From assembly GCA_009885595.1 (NCBI GenBank), contig VFKJ01000751.1:1-6448 (forward strand): DNA of 6,448 nucleotides, given 5' to 3'. Shown here piece by piece: positions 1 to 6,448 of this stretch. Position 1 is the first letter of the stretch; each line of letters starts with the position of its first letter. A program made the position numbers and the translations under genes. Below the pieces are notes generated by a model, which had not been told where the DNA came from, did no database searches, and was given only the letters and a program-made list of their open reading frames with translations. Source of the stretch: Myxococcales bacterium. Lineage in GTDB: Bacteria > Myxococcota > Myxococcia > Myxococcales > Myxococcaceae.

Positions 1-52
1 AACCGACTGGTAGGTTCAGGAACCGCGTCAACCGGGCGTCGAGCTCACCACC

Positions 53-391
53 ATGTCCAAGCGGCTCTACTGTTGGCGATGCAAGACTGTCCTTCCCATG
101 CTCGACGATCAGGAGTGGCTGGAGTTTGCCGGGCCACTCGGAAACAGCATCGGCCTCATCCAGAAGGTCAGGGCGGAACAAGGGCTGTCTCTGCCCGACG
201 CGCTCAAGGTCGGGGAACTCGAGGCCCTCAATCGCTACCGGGAGCTCACCGGGTACGCGGAGACCAACGTGAACGCGCTGTGGCATCACCGGGTGAGTCT
301 GTTCGGGCCACCGTGTTCGAGTTGCGGGAAGCCGCTCCGCACGCCACAAGCGAAGCACTGCGCCGAGTGTGGGGCCGCGCGACGGACCTAG
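53..391 (+). CDS. Small three-CxxC putative zinc-binding protein, function unknown
   Basis: This gene encodes 112 residues with no signal peptide or membrane segment, so the product is probably cytoplasmic. Three CxxC pairs are visible: C7/C10 (CWRC) at the N-terminus, C88/C91 (CSSC) and C103/C106 (CAEC) at the C-terminus. The last two pairs have the spacing of a zinc ribbon. The helical middle carries an ELTGYxETNxNALWHHR stretch, followed by GPPCxxCGKPLRTPxAxxCxxCG. I recall this tail from conserved proteobacterial hypothetical proteins but cannot give it a family name. The start is well constrained: an in-frame TAG lies at 11-13 and no other ATG, GTG or TTG intervenes before ATG 53. No clear Shine-Dalgarno sequence precedes it. 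It converges with the DUF58 gene and overlaps it by 4 nt. A role in binding nucleic acid or protein is possible, but nothing here shows one. Confidence 0.82.
   Translation: MSKRLYCWRCKTVLPMLDDQEWLEFAGPLGNSIGLIQKVRAEQGLSLPDALKVGELEALNRYRELTGYAETNVNALWHHRVSLFGPPCSSCGKPLRTPQAKHCAECGAARRT
388..391. other. Shared CTAG: overlapping stop codons of convergent genes
   Basis: The tetranucleotide CTAG holds the TAG stop of the plus-strand gene (389-391) and, read on the other strand, the TAG stop of the DUF58 gene (390-388). The two coding regions therefore overlap tail to tail by 4 nt. There is no room between them for a conventional intergenic terminator, so any terminator must lie inside the opposing gene. 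Confidence 0.9.
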
Positions 392-1716
392 AGTAAGCCG
401 CGCTGCTTGATGTCGAGGTACGCGCTGACGCCCGCGCTCGCGAACACGGCCGGCGTCCCGCGCACCACGCGCGCGCCACCCTCGCGCAGCTTCGCCACCG
501 TCGCCTCGCCCTCGCGCTCCATTCGGGCGGCGACCACCCGCTCGTACGCGGCGGTGGCGGTGGCAGGGATCTCGGTGGCGACCCGGTGCACCGCTTCGTC
601 CTGCAGCGAGACGATCATCGGCAGGTGCCTGGGGACCAGCCGCCTCGTTCGCAGGATCAGGGCAGCCGCGGTCTCTTGATCGACCAGGTCGGTGAGCACG
701 ATCACCAGCGATCTGCGCGAGCCGCGCGCGAAGGCCTGGTCCATCGCCGCGCCGTAGTTGCTCTCCTCGAGCGCCGCTTCCACCTGGTACAGCGCCTGCG
801 CGATGGCGCGCAGTTGCTCGGTGCCTTTCCGCGGCGGCAACCAGCGCTTCACGTCGCGCCCGAACGCCATCACGCCGACGAGGTCGCCTTGATCGAGCGC
901 GACCTTCGCCAGCCGCAGGGTGGCGTCCACCGCGTGATCGAGCTTGCGGCGCCCGTCCACCTCGCCCGCCATGTGGCGCCCGCAGTCGAGCAGCAAGAGC
1001 ACCTGCTGATTGCGCTCGGGCTGGTGCTGGCGCACCAACGGCTTTCCCCGCCGCGCGGTGGCCTTCCAATCGATGCTGCGTCGATCGTCCCCGGGGCGGT
1101 ATTCGCGCAGTGACTCGAACTCGCGGCCTTCGGCGCGCACGCGGATCACCCGGCGGCTCACCTGGTCTTCGGCGCGCGCGAGCTCGAGCGCGTCGCGGGA
1201 AAGGACTGAGAGATCGGGGAACACCTTCACCGATTGAAGCAGCGGCACCGTCTGCCGGCGGGTGCACAGCCCCAGGGGGCCATCGAGCCGCAGCGTCACC
1301 GGGCCGAACGTCAGATCGCCGCGCGTCGAGGGCGTGACGCGGTACTCAATGAGGGTAAGCCCTCTCCCCGACCCTCTCCCCCGCGGGGGAGAGGGGGACA
1401 GGAAGCGTTGCCGATGCCCTTCGACCACGGGCCCCGGCGTCACCCAGTCGCGAAGCTCGCCCGTCACGTGTTTGGTGCTGCTGAGCTCGAGCCGCACCAC
1501 GTTCACCCTCCCCGACGACAACACCGGCTCCACGACGCGGCGGAGCTCGAGCGACTCCGCCCGCGGCGCGAGCACGAAGTCGATGCCGATCAACACCAGC
1601 AGCGCGACGTCGAACGCGATCAACACCGGCGCGATCGACGGCGACGACAACGCCACCACCGCCGGCGCCAGGCTCAACGCCGCCAACCACAGCGCGCGGG
1701 TCGTGGGGACCGGCAT
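388..1716 (-). CDS. DUF58 domain membrane protein (MoxR partner)
   Basis: This is a 442-residue DUF58 (COG1721-type) protein. Two hydrophobic segments at about residues 8-28 and 29-50 anchor it in the inner membrane. A beta-rich region follows (about 55-165), with the family-like TRGDLTFGPV...GPLGL stretch at 131-150. The DUF58 signature is at 202-222: SLREY, PGDDRR, IDWKATAR. A von Willebrand A-like fold follows. Its metal-site motif reads D244-C-G-R-H-M instead of DxSxS, so metal binding by a canonical MIDAS is doubtful, though such substitutions occur in DUF58 proteins. DUF58 genes are commonly paired with moxR and linked to assembly, envelope or stress functions; the specific client here is unknown. 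The start follows the moxR stop after 2 nt (TGACCATG), which implies translational coupling, and I see no strong ribosome site. Residues 108-121 are encoded by a palindromic repeat and look like an in-frame insertion in a loop. Confidence 0.92.
   Translation of the reverse strand: MPVPTTRALWLAALSLAPAVVALSSPSIAPVLIAFDVALLVLIGIDFVLAPRAESLELRRVVEPVLSSGRVNVVRLELSSTKHVTGELRDWVTPGPVVEGHRQRFLSPSPPRGRGSGRGLTLIEYRVTPSTRGDLTFGPVTLRLDGPLGLCTRRQTVPLLQSVKVFPDLSVLSRDALELARAEDQVSRRVIRVRAEGREFESLREYRPGDDRRSIDWKATARRGKPLVRQHQPERNQQVLLLLDCGRHMAGEVDGRRKLDHAVDATLRLAKVALDQGDLVGVMAFGRDVKRWLPPRKGTEQLRAIAQALYQVEAALEESNYGAAMDQAFARGSRRSLVIVLTDLVDQETAAALILRTRRLVPRHLPMIVSLQDEAVHRVATEIPATATAAYERVVAARMEREGEATVAKLREGGARVVRGTPAVFASAGVSAYLDIKQRGLL
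1353..1395 (+). repeat. 43-nt palindromic repeat, copy 1, in frame inside DUF58 gene
   Basis: This copy matches the reverse complement of 5700-5742 at 42 of 43 positions; the one difference is C1384. It starts GGGTAAGC, then carries CCCTCTCCCC twice (1360-1369 and 1372-1381, separated by GA), then the complementary arm GGGGGAGAGGG (1385-1395). Positions 1372-1395 form a perfect 24-nt palindrome centred on CCGCGG. The first CCCTCTCCCC can also pair with the right arm, so two mutually exclusive hairpins are possible. On the minus strand it is read without a stop as Pro/Ser/Arg/Gly-rich residues 108-121 of the DUF58 protein. It resembles the dispersed palindromic (REP/MITE-like) repeats of high-GC bacteria. 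I see no transposase and no clear target duplication. Confidence 0.88.
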
Positions 1717-1718
1717 GG

Positions 1719-2647
<929 letters not shown>

Positions 2648-2648
<1 letters not shown>

Positions 2649-3505
2649 CAGCGGCCCACGTCCTTCAAGCCGAAGATGGTCCCCACGATCGAGACGATCG
2701 CCGCGATGATCGCGAGGATGAGCCCCAACGAAGGCTTCGACACCCACACCTCGTAGTTGCCCACCGCGCTCATGGCCGGCGTCGAGTCCCACGAGAGCTT
2801 CATGTACACGAGGCACCAGATCGCCGAGACGCCCACGCAGCCCAGCTGCGCCACCCAGGGCAGCAGTGGGTTCAAGGTCGGCATCGTCTTGCGCGTGCGC
2901 ACGATGATCCCCGCGACCGCGCCCGAGCCGAGCAACGTCACCAGCACGCCTGAGGACATCACGCCCAGCACGTCGCCCTCCGCCACGGTCTCCTTCCAGG
3001 GGAAGAAGGTGAAGATCACCAACAGCGACGTGCCGAAGAGGGCCAGCTTGTCCGCCAGCGGCAGCTCCCAGAGGTAGCGCTTGGTCTCACCCATCGCCAG
3101 CTCGGGATCCATCGCCTTGTTGGGAACGAACTTCTCCTTCTCCTTGCCCTGGTTCTCCTTCCAGTCCTCTTCGGAGATCTGCGAGCGCCAGTCGTTGGCC
3201 GCGCGTTCCTTCCGCTCGGCGGCCAGGTCGGCGTCCATGTCTTCCTCGGAGCGCTGCATCGAGGGCTTCTTCTTCACCGCCGCCACGCCCGGCTTGGTGC
3301 CCGGTTTCTTCACCCCGGGCTTGGCGGCGCCCGGTTTGGCGACGGGTTTGGCGCCCGGCCTGGTCGCGGGCCGCCGGGGCGGGGGAGGGGCGTCGTCTTC
3401 TTCCGGAGGCCCTGCATCGAACAGCGAGGCGTCCAGCACCGTGTCGCAGAACGGGCACACCGACGCGTCATCAGCCACGGTCTTCTTGCAGGAAGTGCAC
3501 TTCAT
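2648..3505 (-). CDS. Zinc-ribbon protein with about four membrane helices, function unknown
   Basis: The product is 285 residues. The N-terminus is a short zinc ribbon, C3xxC6 (CTSC) and C17xxC20 (CPFC). A low-complexity linker follows: acidic and Pro-rich at 33-45, then Lys/Pro/Gly-rich with repeated KPG units at 46-80. A charged helical stretch at about 84-140 is rich in Glu, Lys and Asp. The C-terminal half has four likely membrane segments at about 153-170, 180-203, 214-236 and 259-280. I chose ATG 3505 because it places MKCTSC at the N-terminus; an in-frame ATG at 3550 would add 15 unconvincing residues and reach further into the divergent intergenic region. It is the first gene of the operon and its TGA overlaps the moxR ATG by 1 nt, so production of the two is probably coupled. 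A role as membrane partner or client of MoxR/DUF58 is inference. I do not recognise a named family. Confidence 0.85.
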
Positions 3506-3580
3506 CGGCGGGCGCAGTGTAGACCGATGCAACCGGATTGCACTCGACAAGCTGGTTCAGGGTTCCTACACGACCTCGCC
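3506..3580. promoter_or_regulatory. Divergent intergenic region with weak promoter-like hexamers
   Basis: This 75-nt region separates two divergent start codons and must carry or overlap the promoters of both units, unless these lie inside the genes. For the plus strand, TCGACA (3544-3549) and TACACG (3567-3572) are 17 nt apart, a poor sigma70-like pair that would start transcription almost at ATG 3581. For the minus strand, TACACT (3521-3516) could be a -10 element without a convincing -35; it would put the start only a few bases before ATG 3505. A direct repeat GGTTC (3554-3558 and 3561-3565) is also present. Neither gene has a clear Shine-Dalgarno sequence, which would fit leaderless or near-leaderless mRNAs, but these hexamer matches are close to chance level. 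Confidence 0.3.
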
Positions 3581-5692
3581 ATGCGTCAGTCCCTCCTCGC
3601 TTCGCTGCTGCTGCTCACCGGTTGTGTCACCTGGACCTCGCAGTCGCCCAAGGCGGCCCCTGCCGGCGGCCGGACCGCCGCGCCCACGCAGCAGCGCAGC
3701 GACATCCAGGCGATCGCCGACCTGGAAGACCGCCGCTCGCTGGGTGACGGCCGGCTGATGCAGACGGCGATCAGCGAGCGCGACCCGATGTTGCGCAAGC
3801 GCGCCTTCCTCGCGCTGGCCCGCATTCAAGATCCCAACACCGCGGGCGCGCTGACCGAGGGCCTCTCCGACCCCGACCCGGGCGTGCGCGGTGAAGCGGC
3901 CTTCGCCATCGGCATCCTCGGGCTGTCCTGGGCGCCGCTGGCCGACGAGGTGAAGACCCGCCTGAGCAGCGCCCTGCTGGAAAAGGAGAACACCGAGACC
4001 GACGCCGCGGTGAAGCTCGCCCTGCTCGAGGCGATGGGCCGGGTGGCCACGCTCCCCCTGGTGGAGCGCCTCACCGATCGCCTCAGCGTCGAAGGCGACG
4101 TGCAGGCCCGCGCCGCGCTCTCCCTGGGCGTGGCTGCGCGCTCGAAGGTTTCGCTGCCCTCGCGCCTGTACACCGCGCTCGCGCTGCTGCTGAAGAAGGA
4201 GAACTCGCTGGGCACCCGCTTCGGCGGCGCCTACGCGCTGTTGCAGACGAAGAAGGAACTCGCGCGCCCCTACCTGCTCATCTGCGCGGGCGACGACGCC
4301 TCGGAGATCCGCGCGCTCTGCGCCAAGGGCCTGGGTGACGTGGGCACCGAGGTCGACGCGGTGACGCTCAAGCGCCTGCTCGATGATCCCGACTACCGCG
4401 TGGTGGTCGAGGCGACGCGCTCGCTCGCGAAGCTGGCGACGAAGTGCAAGTCGGCTGCGTGCCCGGCCCTCGGCGCGCTCGCCGATCTCTCCTTCCGCGT
4501 GGAGCGCCTGGTGCGCAGCGACAGCGCCGGCGGTGGTCAGCCGCTGCTCGCGCTCGCCCAGCAGGGCCTTCCGGCGACCGGCAAGTCGGTGCTGATCTCG
4601 CTGCGCAGTCAGCTCCTCGCTGCGAAGTCCGCGCCTGATCAGAAGATCCGCAAGGACGCCGCCAACCTCGACTGCCGCCTCGCCGCCGCGATCGATCGCC
4701 TCAACGGCAGCCTGGTCGAAGTGATGGGCTGCGGCCACGGGCTGATCGACGAGCCCCGCCGGCTGCAGCTCGGCCTCCAGGCCCTGCAGGAAGCGACGAA
4801 GGACGCGAAGAGCCCCATCGATGCCGCCAAGCTGACGGCGGAAGTCGGCTCGTACGTTTTTCACAACGACGGCCGCGTGAAGCTCGCGGTGATCGAGTTG
4901 CTGGGCGAGCTCAAGGGGCCCGCCGCGCAGGAAAAGGTGCGCACCCAGCTGCTCGCCACCGATCAGGTGCTGGCCGCCGCCGCCGCCTCCTCCGCCGCGA
5001 AGCTCGGGGACAAGACGCAGATTCCGCAGATTCGGCAGCTCGCGCAGAAGGCGATGAACGAGGTCGACATCGCCCCCACCATCGCCGAGGCGCTCGCCAC
5101 CCTCGACGCGAAGGACGCGATCGGTGATCTCGAGGCGTGGCTCAAGTCGCCCAACGCCACCATCCGCCAGTCCGCCGCGGAGGCGCTCACCAAGCTCAAG
5201 GGCTCCCCGGTGCTCGCCGACCGCGTGGAGCGGCAGATGGACAGCACCCGCCCCACCGCAGCGCCGCAGAACGCGCGGCTGGTGATCACCACAGAGAAGG
5301 GCGAGTTCGAGATCGCGCTCGCCGTCGGCGAGGCGCCGCTCAGCTCGGCGAACCTCTTTGCCCTCGCGCGCAAGGGCTTCTTCCGGAACCTCACCTTCCA
5401 CCGGGTCGTGCCGGACTTCGTGGCCCAGGGCGGCGATCCCCGCGGTGATGGCAACGGCGGCCCCGGCTACACCATCCGCTGCGAGATCAACCACAAGCCC
5501 TACGCCCGCGGCGTGGTGGGCATGGCCCTCTCGGGCAAGGACACCGGCGGCTCGCAGTTCTTCGTCACCGCCGCGCCCCAGCCGCACCTCGACGGGCGCT
5601 ACACCGCGTTCGGCGAAGTGACGAAGGGCCAGGAAGTGGTCGACGCGCTGCTCGAGGGCGATCGGATCACCGAGGTCCGTGCGCTGCCGTAA
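3581..5692 (+). CDS. HEAT-repeat lipoprotein with C-terminal cyclophilin-type peptidyl-prolyl isomerase
   Basis: This gene encodes a 703-residue exported protein. It begins with a short lipoprotein signal peptide: MRQ, a Leu-rich core, and lipobox LTGC with the acylated Cys at residue 15. Val at +2 gives no obvious inner-membrane retention signal. A short Pro/Ala-rich linker leads into an alpha solenoid of degenerate HEAT repeats at about 65-545; clear units include those around 65-115, 136-186, 238-285, 430-477 and 523-542. A complete cyclophilin domain spans about 566-700. Its active-site signatures are FHRVVPDFVAQGGD (606-619), GMALSG (647-652), GSQFFVT (657-663) and HLDGRYTAFG (669-678). 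The human CypA Trp121 position is His669, as is common in bacterial enzymes. It should catalyse cis-trans isomerisation of prolyl bonds in the periplasm or at the outer membrane, with the solenoid acting as a docking surface. ATG 3581 is preferred over the in-frame ATG 3527 because only it puts the signal peptide at the N-terminus. Confidence 0.93.
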   Translation: MRQSLLASLLLLTGCVTWTSQSPKAAPAGGRTAAPTQQRSDIQAIADLEDRRSLGDGRLMQTAISERDPMLRKRAFLALARIQDPNTAGALTEGLSDPDPGVRGEAAFAIGILGLSWAPLADEVKTRLSSALLEKENTETDAAVKLALLEAMGRVATLPLVERLTDRLSVEGDVQARAALSLGVAARSKVSLPSRLYTALALLLKKENSLGTRFGGAYALLQTKKELARPYLLICAGDDASEIRALCAKGLGDVGTEVDAVTLKRLLDDPDYRVVVEATRSLAKLATKCKSAACPALGALADLSFRVERLVRSDSAGGGQPLLALAQQGLPATGKSVLISLRSQLLAAKSAPDQKIRKDAANLDCRLAAAIDRLNGSLVEVMGCGHGLIDEPRRLQLGLQALQEATKDAKSPIDAAKLTAEVGSYVFHNDGRVKLAVIELLGELKGPAAQEKVRTQLLATDQVLAAAAASSAAKLGDKTQIPQIRQLAQKAMNEVDIAPTIAEALATLDAKDAIGDLEAWLKSPNATIRQSAAEALTKLKGSPVLADRVERQMDSTRPTAAPQNARLVITTEKGEFEIALAVGEAPLSSANLFALARKGFFRNLTFHRVVPDFVAQGGDPRGDGNGGPGYTIRCEINHKPYARGVVGMALSGKDTGGSQFFVTAAPQPHLDGRYTAFGEVTKGQEVVDALLEGDRITEVRALP

Positions 5693-5699
5693 CTGCGCT

Positions 5700-5723
5700 C
5701 CCTCTCCCCCCCGGGGGAGAGGG
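5700..5723. terminator. Possible bidirectional terminator hairpin within repeat copy 2
   Basis: The 11-bp inverted arms around 5711-5712 would form a very stable GC hairpin in transcripts from either strand, immediately after the cyclophilin stop and just after the HD-GYP stop. There is no T-tract on either side, so it is not a canonical intrinsic terminator. It may instead act by pausing, as a Rho-assisted site, or as a 3'-end stabiliser. The position supports the call more than the sequence does. Confidence 0.35.
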
Positions 5724-5742
5724 TCGGGGAGAGGGCTTACCC
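5700..5742 (-). repeat. 43-nt palindromic repeat, copy 2, between convergent genes
   Basis: The reverse complement matches 1353-1395 at 42 of 43 positions, with the sole mismatch at 5711. The arms CCCTCTCCCCC (5700-5710) and GGGGGAGAGGG (5713-5723) flank a CC centre, so the palindrome is imperfect only at the middle. The element fills nearly all of the 44 nt between the TAA of the cyclophilin gene (5690-5692) and the end of the HD-GYP gene. Its GGGTAA end supplies the last Gly codon and the TAA stop of HD-GYP. This copy is opposite in orientation to copy 1. Confidence 0.88.
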
Positions 5743-6448
5743 CTGGATGACGGGCATCTCGCCGGTGGTGCGCCGGCGATCGACCTGCTCCAGGTGCTCG
5801 ATGTCGTGCCGAATGCGCACCCACTCGGAGGGCGGAATGCCCAGGTACGTCTCCACCGCCTTGGGGTCGAACTGGGTGCCCGCCAGCCGGCCGATCTCGG
5901 TGATCGCCACCTCCAGCGTCGACCCCTTGCGGTATGGCCGATCGCTGCAGATCGCGTCCATGGTGTCGGCGATGCAGAACAGGCGCGCCCCGATGGCGAT
6001 CTCCTCGCCCTTGAGGCCGCGCGGGTAGCCCTGGCCGTTCCACTTCTCCTGGTGCTGGTAGACGATGTCGGCCGCGGGCCGCAGGTAGGGAATGTTCTGC
6101 AGCATGCGGAAGCCGAGCTCGGGGTGCTTCTTCATCTCCACCCATTCCTCGGGCGTCAGCGGCCCGGGCTTGAGCAGAATGGCGTCGCGCACGCCGATCT
6201 TCCCGATGTCGTGCAACAGCGCGCCCTGCTCGATGTGCATCAGCTGCTGCCCGGCGATGCCCATCGCCTCGGCGATGCGGCGGGTGAAGCGGGCCACCCG
6301 CCAGGAATGCCACTGCGTCTCGGTGTCGCGGTAGTCGAGCGCGCGGATCATTCCTTCCAGCAGCCCGGTGGTGCGCTCGGTGACCTGCTGTTCCAGGGTG
6401 GCGTTGAGCTGGGTGAGCTCGGCGTTGCGCTGCCCCACCTCCTTCGTC
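5737..6448 (-). CDS. HD-GYP domain c-di-GMP phosphodiesterase, 5' end outside window
   Basis: Only the C-terminal part is present. The frame stays open to the window edge; the GTG at 6438 is probably internal, because coiled-coil-like sequence continues across it and the GGAGG beside it is too close to serve as its ribosome site. Numbering from that GTG, residues 5-25 form a linker helix (LNATLEQQVTERT) typical of the segment joining sensor or receiver domains to an output domain. The HD-GYP domain follows. Visible metal or catalytic residues are H44, H76-D77 with G79-K80 (HDIGK), H105 (KKHPELG), HQEKWNGQGYP at 129-139, and D158. The usual signature HHExxDGxGYP is altered to HQExxNGxGYP. Family members hydrolyse cyclic di-GMP, lowering it to promote motility or related outputs. 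An N-terminal REC, PAS or GAF domain is likely but not visible. The stop codon lies in the palindromic repeat. Confidence 0.93.
   Translation of the reverse strand, partial: TKEVGQRNAELTQLNATLEQQVTERTTGLLEGMIRALDYRDTETQWHSWRVARFTRRIAEAMGIAGQQLMHIEQGALLHDIGKIGVRDAILLKPGPLTPEEWVEMKKHPELGFRMLQNIPYLRPAADIVYQHQEKWNGQGYPRGLKGEEIAIGARLFCIADTMDAICSDRPYRKGSTLEVAITEIGRLAGTQFDPKAVETYLGIPPSEWVRIRHDIEHLEQVDRRRTTGEMPVIQG

Noticed and set aside
13..24. Short inverted repeat GGTTC-AG-GAACC before the first gene, with AACCG recurring at 1, 21 and 31
   Set aside because: The arms are only 5 bp and too little upstream sequence is visible to call an operator or an upstream terminator.
2649..2816. N-terminal extension of the MoxR frame by 56 residues
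   Set aside because: The added sequence lies wholly over the 3' end of the upstream membrane gene and has no family similarity. The ATG at 2648 gives a standard MoxR start with a TGATG overlap.
4974..5000. GCC-rich run encoding consecutive alanines in the HEAT region
   Set aside because: It fits the Ala-rich helix of a HEAT unit with GC-biased codons and is not a separate repeat element.
3566..6313. A 915-codon open frame on the minus strand, opposite the HEAT-cyclophilin gene and running into HD-GYP
   Set aside because: The translation is low-complexity (rich in Arg, Gly, Ala, His and Leu) with no domain. It is the expected antisense shadow of GC-rich coding sequence and conflicts with two clearly recognised genes.

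Overview
The window is GC-rich and densely coding, with coupled or overlapping genes, a HEAT-repeat lipoprotein, CxxC zinc-ribbon proteins and c-di-GMP signalling. Together these suggest Myxococcota (myxobacteria) or a related delta-proteobacterial group. This is a judgement from protein style and base composition, not from a marker gene.

Layout from left to right. (1) 53-391 (+) is a small cytoplasmic protein with three CxxC pairs. It converges with the next gene, and the two stop codons share one CTAG. (2) 3505-388 (-) is a tight three-gene operon: a zinc-ribbon protein with about four membrane helices, then a MoxR-type AAA+ ATPase (1-nt TGATG overlap), then a membrane-anchored DUF58 protein (2-nt gap). 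It resembles a reduced MoxR/DUF58 module; the transglutaminase, DUF4129 and extra vWA genes often found with such pairs are absent here. (3) A 75-nt divergent intergenic region follows, 3506-3580. (4) 3581-5692 (+) encodes a 703-residue lipoprotein with a long HEAT-repeat solenoid and a C-terminal cyclophilin-type peptidyl-prolyl isomerase domain. (5) 5737 to the window edge (-) is the 3' part of an HD-GYP c-di-GMP phosphodiesterase gene; its start lies outside the window.

The most notable non-genic signal is a 43-nt palindromic repeat present twice in opposite orientation, with 42 of 43 positions identical. One copy (1353-1395) lies inside the DUF58 gene, is read through in frame, and encodes about 14 low-complexity residues in a predicted loop. 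The other (5700-5742) makes up almost the whole spacer between the cyclophilin and HD-GYP genes and supplies the HD-GYP stop codon. It behaves like a dispersed REP/MITE-type element that is tolerated inside a protein.

I see no RNA gene, CRISPR array, transposase or defence system. No complete undescribed system is evident. The best leads are the protein-invading repeat, the unnamed membrane zinc-ribbon protein coupled to MoxR, and the HEAT-cyclophilin lipoprotein.
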